A stretch of DNA of 37,494 bases from Diphasiastrum complanatum (taxonomy: Eukaryota > Streptophyta > Lycopodiopsida > Lycopodiales > Lycopodiaceae): the NCBI GenBank assembly GCA_029204225.1, contig MU835647.1:1-37494 (forward strand). The letters run 5' to 3'. Below, piece by piece: positions 1 to 11,917 of this stretch. The notes under the pieces are model-generated. The model was not told where the DNA came from and ran no database searches. It saw only the letters and a list, made by a program, of their open reading frames with translations. Numbering within the stretch: position 1 is the first letter of the stretch; each line of letters opens with the position of its first letter. The position numbers were made by a program, and so were the translations under genes.

Positions 1-1561
1 CAATGCAAAAGGGTTTGCTTGTATGGCATCGCATTTATAGGGCCTGCCCCATCCAAGTGTGGTAGTGCATGAAAGTGAAGAGATCTAGGCACTACCATTT
101 GATGGGTCATGACGGTGGACCTATTTGCATTGCAATGCACTTGGGTATGCAGACATTATGGCATCCAATGGCTAAGTTAGCAAATTCCAAGGCTTAAGGT
201 CAAGGCAAATTTGAGGTTAGGAATGAGAATTGCACAAAGTAAAGTACATGCTTTCTTTATTTATATGATATCTTGATTGCATTCAGTACATAAAGAGAAT
301 AGAGCTGACTCAGGAGTCAGGGTGTATGACACCCTTGACCTGAGACTTGGGAGTCCAACCTGCCTCTGATTTTACCTGTCCTTGATTAGCCTTCATTCAT
401 TCCAAGAGTCTACTATCTGCTGTAGCTATTATCTAGTTAGCAGCTGAGCTGACATTCAAATCCAATTTCACCTGCTACACGTGCAAAATCTCTCTCTGTC
501 CCCCAGGACCCAGGTATTAATGAATGGACCAATCGGATGTTAAAGATACTACTAGGCTTAGTAGGCATAGACCTGTCGCACTGCAACTTATCCTAGACTA
601 GAAGCCAAGGTAGAGGGAATCGTTTATTTCATGAAAATAGTAACTAGATAGATTCCTTGAGAGGAGGAAATACATATACGATGCAATTTGTTTGCTGGTG
701 GATTATGGAATTCAACTTTGATTATAGAGCATGGTTACCCATATCCACCAACTGAGAAATTTCATCAGTGCCAGGGTCGCTTGCCAATTAAACATAAGCA
801 GTATGAACGTTTTGCAATGTCCTTTGCTGAGATTATGAAACTTTTATCAACAAAAACATAGAGGAGAATTCAGACACCAGCTTTATACACAGTTTCAAAA
901 TCACAAGGAACGGTCATAAATGGCCAGAATGCTACATTGCATTTGACATGCATGAAGCCACACGAGTGCAATTCCAGACTGCAAAGAAACTGAGCTAGTC
1001 TTTTTCTCTGGATTATATCAAATTTGAGAAAACCCACTGAATCATGCACTGCAGGAGACTCACACTACTGAATGATATGATATTACGGCATGCCCTGTCT
1101 GACAAAATGTTCATCAGTATTGTGGCATGATCATATCAACCATCCAAATGCTTTCTTTTCTCAACGTTTCAAATAGATGCAGGAAAATAGGTGCCAGATG
1201 CTAATCTCTACGATTGGGACAATGCTTTTGCGTTCGTGAGATTCACTGGTAGCGTACACAATCAATAGATAATGCTTACCATGAGGAATAATTTATCTAA
1301 CCTACAAGGCTTTTTTAGACGTAGACAATTCAGAACAATTGGCTATGCTAAGCGATACTTTCGTCACCACTTTGATTGAAGTACGCGATGGTAGATTGTC
1401 ACGGCTTAACTGGACTGCTAACGCAAAGAACATACTGAATAAAACAAACCATGTGCCGTTGAGTTTGGAGACCTCATGAAACTCTAGTCTAATTTAATAT
1501 GAAAATGAGCAAATGGGTGAAATGCTCTCGGTTAAGCATGATTCCGTAATTTGTCTGGAGA
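1..1561. other. Intergenic DNA and probable 3' flank of the IDD gene
   Basis: No open frame of recognisable protein similarity was found on either strand. The part nearest 1561 must hold the 3' untranslated region of the minus-strand IDD gene. Minus-strand AATAAA-like hexamers are present around 624-629 and 256-262, but neither can be chosen as the polyadenylation signal from sequence alone. The composition is AT-rich and mostly unique, apart from the hairpin at 305-344. Confidence 0.5.
305..344. repeat. Nested inverted repeat (hairpin)
   Basis: CTCAGG (309-314) pairs with CCTGAG (339-344), and inside it AGGGTGT (319-325) pairs with ACACCCT (329-335) around a 3-base loop. The two stems are separated by a 4-nt/3-nt internal loop. 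A second, competing small stem, CTGACT/AGTCAG (305-310 and 315-320), overlaps it. No function can be assigned. Confidence 0.6.
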
Positions 1562-4063
1562 TTAACGAGTCGCATTTAATGCCATCATGCTGTCCCTTTG
1601 GCTGTTGAAAGGATCTATTTCTCCATTTGCACCGATCGATACAAGGCTGGCCAGATCCTTTTGAGACAATTGCCTTCCAGATCTTCCACCAGATCCATTC
1701 ACTCCCAAAAAATCACGAGTCAATCTGTCAGCTCCTTCTTCCACTTTTGGCAGAACGGAGAGACCTGGCAACATTGTAGAAACCCCGCTGTGAGGATCTG
1801 ACACTGATCCATTGAATGGGTTGCTTTGGCTAATCTCCCCTGCGCCAGACATCTGTCTGGACATCGTGTTGATACTTGATGGCTGATTCATTGAGCCACC
1901 TGAATTGCTTCCTGGAGCATTGGAGTTGGATCCGAACATGGTTGGGAAGCTGCTCCCAGTGCCAAACATGCCTGGATACCCGGGAGTTGCACTCACCATA
2001 TCTTGATGTGCTCTTTCAGAAGATCTTCCCTGTGCTGCTCCATATCCAGGCGATGTCAATGAGCTACCTTCTCCAGAAGCGCTCTGATCAAGTGGCCGCC
2101 TTGCCGCCTGCATGTTTGAATTGATCATCCCAGCGGAGAGATTAGGCATGCTACCTCCCCTTGCTTGCTCTTGTCTTGGACCCTGCCAGAATGCCCCCAA
2201 GCCAAACGATCCTGTATCCGTGCCTGCCATTCCAAACCCTCTAAGAAGAAAGGAATTGCTTGCGGTTGCACCCATTTGCGCAGCTTTCTGTAGCAATGCT
2301 GTTGCTGACATTTGTGAAGTGGGCTGCTGCTGCAGTGGTGGATTTTGCATAGTGGACGAAGGGAATGGAAATCTTCCTGTCTCATTAGCACCTGCTGAGG
2401 ATGACCCATTTGGAAACCCAGCATTGGAAGAAAGAGAGAGACCTGCAGCTGTGGATGATCTTCGCTCCAATCGATTGGCAGCACCCATCATGTCGGAAAT
2501 TGCAGCAACGCCTAGACTAGAGCTTCCACCAGCATGGGCCACAGCAGAGCCATGCAGCCCAGGAAAGGCCATCCCTGGGGAAAAACGGATTGGAGAAGGG
2601 ATTTGATGATAACAAATGCGAAGTTTCCATATCTGAATGAGCAAAATCGTCTGGCTGCATTCCCGAACCAACATGCATGCTCTTTGGAGGCTGCATGAAA
2701 TAAGAAGATCCGCCTACGTCCATGGAATTGAGGTGTGATGAATCGCCTGCTTGCAAGTGAGATAATCCTCCTAGCATGTGGTTGCTGCCAGCAGGAGGGC
2801 CAGGTCCTCCTGGTCCTGATCCAAGCAGCAAGGATAGCCTCGGCGTGCCTAGTCCAGGAGCTCCTCCACCATAAGATTGATTCCACTTTGGAGGCAGCCA
2901 AGGAAATTCTTCTTCACTCATGCCTACACCAGGGAGATTGCCAAATCCACCCAGTATTTGAGGTAGGTACGATCCAGGAGCTGGAGATGGGCCTCCTAGA
3001 GAAGATGCCTGAGGCGCACCAGAAGATCCCATGGTATTATTTTCAACACCAGCAGTAACCTGAGTGCTGGTGCCACCTTGTTTGCTTGCTGAAACTCTTG
3101 CATTCTCCTCAGCTAAGGCATCGCAGAAAGCTCTATGGGTGATGAAGCTATCTCTCCTGCAACCACACAGAGCCTCTATTCTGCTCAGGACTCATTGCAT
3201 CCATGCTTTGTCAAGACGTATAAAACAAGATACAGCTGATCTGGCATCTGCTAATAGCTGTTATGGCCAACGAACAGAAAGTATTCCCACATAAAATGAG
3301 AATCTAAAGGAAACTGCAGCGTTAGAGGCTTGCAGAAAGAGAGCGGAGAAAGATATCTAACCTGGAAAACAAAGTTCCACAATCACAGCGATACTCTCTT
3401 GTGCCACAGGTTTTGGAATGCGCTTTCCAGTCGGATTGAACTGCATAGCGCTTATTGCACTTGTCACACTTCCACTTCTTCTCGCCATGCTTTCTGCAGA
3501 AATGCTTCTTGATTCCTGTCAGATCGCCCAATGCTCTAGCAGGATTGTGATGAACGCAAGATGGTTCAGGACAAATGTAGACTCGCTTCCTGGGTTCTTT
3601 ACTTGTTCGTTGCCTGAGTTTCCATGGTAGATTATGGCCTCTTCTGTGCAGCTGGAGATTCTGATCACGTTGAAAACCTTTTCCACAAATCTCACAGAGA
3701 AACCTGTTTGTGGCCATCAGAGTCTTGGGTGACAAAGCTATCACTTCAGCATCAGGATCTGCAAAACAGAAGCAAATCATACGTGTGGAGCGCATTAGTA
3801 GCTAACAAATGGCAGTAGGGTGGATCTAGCTTTGGAACGAGAATTTTGCATTTAGAGAAGGGAGCTTTGTGTATACCAGGTGTGCCAGGAAGATTTCTTT
3901 TCTTTTTAACTGGGGGCTGCTGTCCTGCAACTGTGGTATTAGAAGCAAGGGCCGAAGAAGCAGAATTATGCTGCTGCTGCTGCAGCACAGAACCTCCACC
4001 ATCGTGATTTCCAGATGATTCACTTGCTTCTCCTGAAACAGATGTTGCAGTTGACATTGTCAT
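1562..4063 (-). CDS. INDETERMINATE DOMAIN (IDD) C2H2 zinc-finger transcription factor, three coding exons, frame disrupted in exon 3
   Basis: Nuclear DNA-binding regulator of the plant-specific IDD family. Exons inferred on the minus strand are 4063-3877, 3758-3362 and 3156-1562; introns 3876-3759 and 3361-3157 have GT-AG ends. They fall just before DPDAEVIALSP and within the codon after GTLFS, as is usual in this family. Visible in the protein: basic KKKRN (about 53-57, likely NLS); ZF1 82-104 (C84, C87, H100, H104); ZF2 about 124-153; ZF3 158-180 and ZF4 185-206, both of C2HC type; a long Ser/Gly/Pro/Gln-rich tail; the family motif MSATALLQKAAQMG near 477; and LTRDFLG near 673. An LSLLL string in the tail fits the EAR-type LxLxL pattern. 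The conserved tail motifs lie one frame away from the zinc fingers. Omitting one base at the T run complementary to 2581-2585 would join them as about 725 residues. This is longer than many family members. Start chosen at the first ATG of exon 1 (4063); ATG 4057 is an alternative. The family call is secure; intactness is not. Confidence 0.93.
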
Positions 4064-5125
4064 GGCGAGTCGTTTGACTTCAATGCTGCCACTGAAACCT
4101 TAGGAAAACCTCTCAGGAAAATTTGCTAATAGAAGAATGAATTCGGCTCCGTGTCTCTCTGCTTGGGCTTCTAGGGTAGCTGATAGCCCTATATAGATCA
4201 TCTTAAAGATCCTTTAAAGTTATGCATAGCTCTAGTAATAATTCTACCCAGTCTCCAGACACCCAGCAAAATTTATGGTTGTAGCATGATTAGTTTCTGC
4301 TGCAGCTCCCATTCATACAATTCCAACTTCTTCATCAGATTCTTCCATCAGTATCTATATGATTTAATTTGGAAGATGATCGCCAATCTAGAAGAGAAGT
4401 AGCACTGCTGGTTACTATATCCACTCCCACAGTGATCATAATCTTGCCGTCACCATTGCAGATTCTTGCAAGATACTTTCTACAGTACTCTCAATGATCT
4501 CAAGCGAAATCCACACACTCACATGCGTAGTTGGCGATACAGCACATAGCTCAATCAATTGGCTAGCGAAAATTACAGGAAACTAGATGAAAGCTGTTAA
4601 AATGAGTAAGAATGCTAAGGATCTAGCCACTCGTGCAAGTTCTGCAAGCTTCTCGGGAACACTACCAGATCCTGCCTCCTAGTTTATAAACATATGCTAT
4701 TTTTTGCAGTTCCTTCCTTGCCACTAAGAGGCAAAATATGTTTGCACTTTGCAGCATGCAGCCATAGGAGGCGAGATCAAAGCGTGCTGCAGAAGCCAAA
4801 ACGGAGACTAGCGTCCACAGGCCGCAGCAAATCTGGTAGGCTCTATAAAGCGCAAGAAGCTTGAACGAAGAAGTAAGACCGATGAAGCAGGTTGCAGGTT
4901 GCAGGCTCACAGCTACAATTGCTCTACTAGAAGCCAAGAGAGGGTGTTTAGAAGAGTACAAGAGTGTACAGGAAAGGGACCACCGCAGCGCTACACAACA
5001 ACCATCGCAACAAAAAAACACTGTTTTCTAAATGATTTTATGATGGATCATAGATGATGGAGCTCATCCCATAGCATGGAAATAGATCGATCATCGCCCT
5101 CATTCTCATTTTCCTCGCTCGCTCC

Positions 5126-5152
5126 TTCCCTCCCTCCCTCCCTCCCTCCCTT
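5126..5152. repeat. (CCCT)n microsatellite
   Basis: About six consecutive TCCC units on the plus strand (GGGA on the minus strand). They lie roughly 1.1 kb upstream of the IDD start codon, next to the longer GA tract. Confidence 0.9.
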
Positions 5153-5198
5153 GCACACACTTCTCTGACTCTCCATCTCTCCCTCTCAGACAGAAACA

Positions 5199-5202
<4 letters not shown>

Positions 5203-5260
<58 letters not shown>
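5203..5260. repeat. (GA)29 microsatellite upstream of IDD
   Basis: Uninterrupted GA dinucleotide repeat, which reads as (CT)n in the transcriptional direction of the IDD gene. It generates artificial Arg-Glu and Ser-Leu reading frames, which are not genes. It may act as a GAGA-type element in the promoter or leader. It is unrelated by flanking sequence to the GA tracts at 33062 and 36028. Confidence 0.95.
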
Positions 5261-5262
<2 letters not shown>

Positions 5263-5489
5263 AGCGCACGCCTTAAAGACTCCAAACCACTTAAGCTCGC
5301 CCAATTGGATGCTAGCCACGCGTCAGCATCTTAGATCCTGCGTCCAATCAATGACAAGTGGCAAAGTTCTAAACAGTGTTGAGGCGTAGTTAGATACGTG
5401 AAGCAGAGTTGCGAGGGAGGGGGAAAGAGTTGACTCTATTCCAGGTGGCATTTAGATTTACTCGGGGTCGAAGATTCGAGGTAGACAAT

Positions 5490-5557
5490 GGGGGAGGGGG
5501 GGGGGGGCTGGGCCCAAGGGAGGGGGGGCAAGGCCAGGGCAAAGTGGGGCATGGGGG
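5490..5557 (+). repeat. G-rich tract with many G runs (G-quadruplex potential)
   Basis: Contains a run of five G, a run of twelve G (5496-5507), and then further runs of three to seven G separated by short spacers through about 5557. This satisfies the usual four-run rule for intramolecular G-quadruplexes. It lies about 1.4 kb upstream of the IDD start codon on the non-transcribed side. Confidence 0.7.
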
Positions 5558-7422
5558 ACTAAAACATTGTAAAGAGTGATTGGGTTCATCTTTTGGAAGT
5601 CAAGTGTACTTCCAAGTATAAAACTTATCCAGCACAAGTCAAAATTTTATCGTTTTTGTTTTTGTTTTTTTGGCTCAGCTTTGAAGAGATGAGAGAAAAA
5701 ATTGAAAAAGTATCAGCATTTTCCTTTTTCTTGAAAGGCCTAATCATGCCCTTTCTTTATGGGATAAAGGGTGGTTGCTAGATTGTGTTGAAATTTGACC
5801 AAGCTGTATATTTCATGTATTTGAAATACAAGTTTGAAAACTGAATGTCATAGGTGACTTTCATAAAGAGTACAATACAATAGATTCACATTTGAAATCA
5901 AAAAAAATGTCAAAAGTGATTTTTTCACAAAAGAGTACATTATGATATAGGTACCGTCCAAAAACAAATCTAGATGGCTTTTGTATTTCAATAACTAAAC
6001 ATCGGGGGCCACATGATCGGTGTCAACTTTACTAAAAACATGATGTCAAAGTTGCATGAAAGGCAACATTGAATGACAAATTTTAAACACTTTTACAATG
6101 CTCACTTCACAAGGTTTATATTCACTCCTAAAGTACTTGGGCTCTAATGGGAGGTAACCTGATAAGAATAATATGCATGAGTTACTTGGAGTGTAAATAT
6201 TGTGCATATGAAACTAGTGTTATCATGGAAAGTTTAGATGTTGGCATTTGTTTTAACCCCTTGATAATGATGAAGCATTTTGGCATTTGAGTTTTAGGTC
6301 TCACATCTATGTCAATGGATAGTAGATTATTGTGAGTATCTATTTGCTTGCCATTGTTAGAATTTCAATTTCATGAATTAATGTGAGTCTCTAGAGTTTT
6401 TTAGTTCCTCTGAAAAATCGTAAGATTTATTCTATTGTTGTTCTAGGTTTCGACAAAATGTCAACTGAAAGGCAAAATGGTGAATGGACCTTTCATTCTA
6501 AAAAGCTAATAAAAAGAGTCAATACTGTCAAAATGGAACAAGACAATCATCATTTCCAGAAAAAGCTGAAATTTCATTAGGCACATAAAAAACCCATCAC
6601 ATGAAAGTAGAAAATGAAAAGAATGCTTTCAATTTGAAAGGTGGGTATGCACGTCAATTGGGCAGTCAGCACTGAATTTGGAACCCTTCAAGGACTTCAA
6701 AGTTCAAACTGTATTCTAATTTGTAGTGTTGTAACCGGAGTCCCAACATCAATACCTCCGAAAAAGGACGGCCATTCCTGAATAATTACAATAATTAAAA
6801 TAATAAAATAATATAAGAATGATAAATTAAATGATATGGGCCATGAAGAATTTTTGGGCTGCAGCCTGCCTCCCGGCGCCTGCTCTGCCGCTCCATGCGC
6901 CAATGGCCCCATGTGGCACCCCACCCTCCCCACGAGGCCTCCCTCCCTCCAATTTACACTACTAGCGAATGGACCTCCCACCTTGCCCTCCCCCCATCTG
7001 GCCCATTGACTAGGGCCTAGGCCGTCTGGAGAATACTAGGTATACTACTCTTGTGACAGGAGGAATCTGGAAGGCTTAGAGGATAAGGCAATGGCTTTTA
7101 GGAGGACTTCTAGAGTAGTTTGAATTTTTAAATTTAGTAAGGAATGCATCGCCCTGTTGGGCTCCACATGACTCCTCGAATGACCTTTGTCACCAACCAT
7201 AATTTTAGTTTTAACTCTCATTCGACATTATCGTGTCAGTGTGGACAAGTTGGATAAGAGAGAGAAGCATATACTCGATCATGACTGGCAAAGCTCCACC
7301 CTCGAAGCAACTTATAGCTAATCGTGGCCTAGGAGGCAACCAAGGCCCTGCGTCATCCAACAATGGAGAAACACTCATCATTTTGAAAAGATCGTGACAA
7401 CATATTCAAAGCATTCTTGGCT

Positions 7423-7523
7423 ATTGGATGAGGGTGGGGCCTCTGCTTGCACACTCTCACGCGAATAGCTATATGTTGCTCCCCCACCCTCATGGTGGGG
7501 TATAATGGTCACCCTCATCCAAT
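7423..7523. repeat. 14-bp inverted repeat enclosing a 7-bp hairpin
   Basis: ATTGGATGAGGGTG at 7423-7436 is the exact reverse complement of 7510-7523. Between them CCCCACC (7482-7488) and GGTGGGG (7494-7500) form a hairpin with a 5-nt loop. The structure could be the remains of a small foldback element. No coding content. Confidence 0.6.
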
Positions 7524-10030
7524 GATAGAGTATGATGGAGATATGCCATCATCCACATTCTAGTACTTGGAATAAGAGTACTACTAGTTCATTTATAATT
7601 AATCAAAAGTAGTCTTATTATCCTTACTATATTTGAGTTGTATAGGATTGTCATTTGTGGCAAACCGAAGCCTGGAGCTCCACAATTGGCTTGGCCGAAA
7701 ATGAGAATGTACATTCTGACTATTATATCTAATAATTTGCGAAATAATATCATAAGAATACTAGTAAAAAACTAGTGTGAAATGTCATGTCGAACATTTT
7801 TAAATAATGTTCTCTACAGTGAATTGGTCGATCATGTTGGTCTAATTCTTACTAGTAGCCAAAAATCCCTAATGGCCATAAATTTATTAAAAATGTGGAG
7901 AAGCCGCCATTGAGGTGCAAATCTCATGATCCCACCTTGAAATCATGCTCCATCTTTTGAATGAGGATGGGTTGCTTATACCTTGATTAGTCACTATTAG
8001 GAATATGCTCCTTCGAAAGATTTACATCTTAATACAAAGGTATGGAAATTGTCTCTACATCATCCATGTCTCTCTACTTTGTTCAACCTTTTTTAGGAAA
8101 GGTCTGACAAGAGATTAGATGTTCTTAGAAACTCGTTTTCCACAACATGCATAGAAGTATATTTTCAAGCTTTTAAAAAAACATGAATCAAAATTTAAGG
8201 AAAGTTTGTGTATATGTAGATTGATAATCTAAAAGAAATTCATGGTGAAATATTTGATGATTTGTTTTCCTTAAACTTGTATGTAGTCCAAAGAGGTGCT
8301 CAATGCTTATATTCTCAACCCTCATTACAAGTTCTGAGGTGGGGTCGTACTCCTTGATTATGAGCTCAAACCCTCAATTCACAAGCAAAGCAATGTATTG
8401 CTAACCATTTGTGGTTGTGACGTGCGTGGAAGCAACATATCTTCACCAATCCTCCACCACCCTTGGATTAGGATGGACACGTGACTGCCATCATAGTTGT
8501 GGTTGGCATTGTGTTGCTTCTTTACAAGAAAAGAGCATTGTAGGATAAAGGCAAGCTCCGCTATTACAATGCTCACTAGCAAGGAGCAACATCTAGTGAA
8601 GGTGGGTCTCCTCACTACAATGTACATAATCTATTGTCTTACCAATAGTTTTATGGACAACATCTCATAAATTCTGAAGCATTTCCATTAAGGCCTTGTA
8701 GTTTTTGCTTTGCGCCACTCCACCCTAGAGTCAAACCCTACACCACACAAAATAGTGAGTAGAATGATCAGTTGAGTAACTATTATACAACAAAGATTAG
8801 TAGTCTTGAAGTTGAGCACATTCCAAGTAACTATCATATGCAACTCCATAGGAAAGCATTTCTCTTCAACTTCAAGTAAGAACTTTGCAATTTGTACATA
8901 CCATTTAGTAAGGAACTATATGTGGAGACACAAGAGCTGCTCCCAACTTGGCTTGGCTATGCTTATTTATGGATATGCAATGTAAAACATTGTATAGAAT
9001 CATGCACTATAGTGTAACTAAGTATTGATGTAGCGACGGACAAACTACCTGCTTCAGCAACAAGTTATTTATATTTGTGTTAATTTGACAAACATGTGCA
9101 TACACAACAACAACAAAAATTTAACCGAATGCATTAAGTCAAGTGAAGTTTCCATCTTAACCAAGATGTATGCGCATTTAGGATATGCAAGCCAATTTAT
9201 AATATAATTATACAAAAAGATTATGTAACAAATAATGAGGCTTCTCTTCTTTAAAATTAAGTTTGATGGGGCAAGGGCGATGAAAGAACACAAACGGAGA
9301 AAAGAGCAGAAATATTGCGGAACAGCTCTCCCGTTCTAATCAGTTGTTAGATGCAAAAACAGTCTAATAAACAATTTATGCTAAATGTAATCACAGCTTT
9401 AAGTATTCTAATTGCCCAACAGGATCTTAAAAATTAATTCATACTCTCAAAAATGAAAGTACAATCCACCAAAGAGATTAGAAATGGTTTGTGTGTGGTA
9501 TTACTGAAAATCAGATTCAATGTGAAGTATGGTTCTGAAATAAATGGAAGAGCAGTATGATATCGCGAGTTCCTCATGCGTCAAAGATAGCCATCATTTG
9601 ATCAAAAATTGAGTCGTAGACGTCCGTGTTCTGATCAGAGTGAGTAAACAAGCGCGATCAAACAACGATAAAGTGCATTCAATCACAACAAGCATTCATC
9701 TACATTATACATAGATAGAAAAGATGTAGCTGCTATATTACACTGAAGCACAATACAAATAACAATTAAAACCAAAAATTGACGGCGTGATTGGGAGGCT
9801 GAAATAATACATCTCATGGACTGAGCAACCAATAATCTGTGCTTGGATGATCTATTTATGGATTTCATACGTGTATTAATTACATTGAATGTCTGTCACC
9901 TAACCATGTTGCATTTTACGTGAAGTGGTTTTCTCTCACTTCACAAATTTTGGGAAGTGGCTGGAATGTTCCTCGTTCAAAACAGACAACCTTCGACGTT
10001 TTACCTCTCCTTTCGGGGTTTTGCGAAAAA

Positions 10031-10190
10031 GCCGAAGGTGCCTTTAAACAAGTTTTAAGGTACCCTTAGAAAGTTGAAGGTGCAAAAAGGCGAATATGTC
10101 TTTAGTAGTTCAACTTTCTTGCCTTTTCGAAAAGAGCAAAAAATGCCGAAGGTGCCCTCAAAACACTTTTAAGCTGTCCTTAAAAGTTGG
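10031..10190. repeat. Imperfect direct repeat, period about 114 bp
   Basis: Two related segments of about 46 bp (10031-10076 and 10145-10190) both begin GCCGAAGGTGCC and end in AAAGTTG/AAAGTTGG. They lie downstream (in the minus-strand sense) of the copia RNase H end, where a 3' LTR would be expected. They could be part of a degraded LTR, but no matching copy was found at the other end of the element. Confidence 0.4.
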
Positions 10191-10549
10191 CAAAGCAGTT
10201 TAACCCTTCAAAATAGAGGATCTTTTGGAATTTTTCTCTCTTCGCATTTTTCTGGAAAATGCAAAAAAAGGTGAAGGTGTTGAAAAAGTTAAACTGTTGA
10301 ACTCAAAAAATAATTGAACGGAAGAAGTCAAAGGTAAGTGTCGTAGTTTTCGGAAAGTGCAAAAAATGTGAACTGCGACACAATGTATTTCTGCAGACTG
10401 TTCAAAAATGATGTAAATTCGTAGACTTGTTCTAAATGTAAGTTTTTGTGGAAGTCCTTGAAGATGGCCAAGTCTTCAATGACTTCAAGTTATTAAACTT
10501 AACATCTGAACTTAAAATTGTGATGGGATTGGTTACCCTTTGCTGGAAA

Positions 10550-11728
10550 TCAGCTGGAAGTCCGTTGTAGACGTCCTTCAATAGATTGGCTGTCTAAGTT
10601 ATGTTTCCAAGGAGGCAACTGTGGGCTTAATTTCCCCCTTAAGGTCACGGTTGGTGTCTTGGTATCTTCGTCAGGTTCAGCATGTTGAAGAACTTTTGGT
10701 GCTTGATTCTGGGAAGCACTTTGGTGAAGATGTCTGCGGCCATTTATGTTGTGGAGCAGTATTGAAAGATACCTTGCCCTGAGAAAACTTTTTCTCAAAT
10801 GAAATGATAATGGATTTCTATGTGCTTGGATTTTCGCCATGAATTATGGGATTCAGTGATAGTGAAATACAACTCAAGTTGTCACACAAAATGGTGGTAG
10901 CATTGAACTGAGTGTGATGTAAGTCGTGAAGTAATAACCTGATCCATATAGCTTCTTTTGAAGATTGGCATACTACGATGTACTCTACCTCTGTCGAAGA
11001 AAGCGCAGCTGACTTCTGCTTTCTTGAGTTCCACACAATCGGTTCCCCTACCAGATAGAAACAGAACCCGAAGGTAGATTTTCTGGTAGAGACTGTTCCT
11101 CCCCAATCTGAGTCGGAATAGCCTCGCAGGACGAGTGGGTTGATATCATTTCCATTGTAACATAAGATGTGATCTAAACTTCCCTGAATATATCTCATCA
11201 CTCTCTTTAACGTTTTCCAATGAGAGATCCTAGGATTAGACATGAACATGCTAACAGTGTATGCTAAATCTAGTCTAGTACACAACATTGCATACAATAA
11301 AGATTCTATAAGTGAATGATAAGGGTATTTCGCTATGTCGAGTACTTCACTATTAGAATCAGCACAAGTAGGTTTAGTCAATACTATACTTGGATCCATT
11401 GGAGTATCAATGTGTTTGCAATCAGACATATGAAATTTTTCTAGAATGCCTTTTAGATATGCCTGCTGGCTAAGATAGATCTTCTTCTGAAGCCTATTTC
11501 TAGTAATGTGAATTCCTAGCAAAGAATTGACAGCGCCTAAATCAGTCATGTCAAATATCTTTGATAGGTCATTCTTAGTAGTGTGCAGTAGAGAAGTGCC
11601 GCTAGACAGAATAAATGCATCATCTACGTAAAGTGCTATGTGAACTGAATTGGTGCCTATATGCTTTGAATAAACATTACAATCAGCTGAATTGTTTGCA
11701 AATCCCAATTGAATGAGATAAGAGTTGA
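10550..11728 (-). pseudogene. Copia reverse transcriptase (C-terminal half) and RNase H relic
   Basis: The frame 11708-10818 carries the copia RT catalytic-site string ALYVDDAFIL, followed by the conserved LGIHITR block. RNase H follows, with YSDSDWGG, WNSRKQKSAALSSTEVEYI and LCDNLSCISL. After a frameshift near 10835 the coding sense continues in another frame with HIEIHYHFIREK and AADIFTK, which is the RNase H tail. The N-terminal half of RT (the TFAPV and DVK-FLNG blocks) is missing, because integrase C-terminal sequence runs straight into mid-RT at about 11729. It would have been part of a gag-pol polyprotein. Confidence 0.85.
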
Positions 11729-11912
11729 TTTTATCGAACCATGCTCTTGCATACTACATTGGTTGATGGATCATAAACTTTATAAGCTTTATGTTCATCA
11801 AGATAGCCAATGAAAATACATTTATTTGTCCTATGATCCAGTTTCTTTCTAAGTTGTTTAGGAATGTGAACAATACATATACAACCAAAGACTTTTAAAT
11901 GGCTGACACTAG
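11729..11912 (-). pseudogene. Copia integrase C-terminal fragment
   Basis: Encodes the SHLKVFGC block followed by VHIPKQLRKKLDHRTNKCIFIGY and KAYKVYDP, the conserved sequence downstream of the copia integrase core. (The conserved blocks are contiguous in the translation; only short pieces are quoted here.) Its upstream neighbour in the same gene lies at 13015-13400, separated by the inserted solo LTR. The codons on the two sides of the insertion join across the duplicated target. Confidence 0.85.
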
Positions 11913-11917
11913 GCTTG

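Larger units (their letters stand above)
4064..5330 (-). promoter_or_regulatory. Upstream region / 5' leader of the IDD gene
   Basis: This 1.27-kb stretch precedes the IDD start codon. Reading on the minus strand it passes a CCAAT box (ATCCAATTGG, complement of about 5300-5310), a long (CT)n tract and a (GGGA)n tract before an AT-richer leader. Pyrimidine-rich CT/GA tracts are common near plant transcription starts, so the start site probably lies near 5100-5260. That is inference. A 119-codon minus-strand frame (5021-4662) overlaps the leader but has no recognisable similarity and is not called as a gene. Confidence 0.4.
5331..9930. other. AT-rich intergenic region without recognisable genes
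   Basis: No open frame longer than about 95 codons and none resembling a known family was seen on either strand over 4.6 kb. It holds a G-rich tract (5490-5557), an AT-rich stretch near 6780-6840, and a pair of inverted repeats (7423-7523). It is probably old, unrecognisable transposon debris, but the sequence gives no positive proof. Confidence 0.5.

Noticed and set aside
1598-2606. Plus-strand frames antisense to the IDD third exon
   Set aside because: They are shadows of the minus-strand Ser/Gly-rich coding sequence; no motif supports them.
4662-5021. 119-codon minus-strand frame upstream of IDD
   Set aside because: It lies in the probable 5' leader, has no family resemblance, and its composition looks like untranslated sequence.
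8379-9293. Short minus-strand frames in the intergenic region
   Set aside because: Under 85 codons, hydrophobic by AT-rich composition, with no motif or supporting context.
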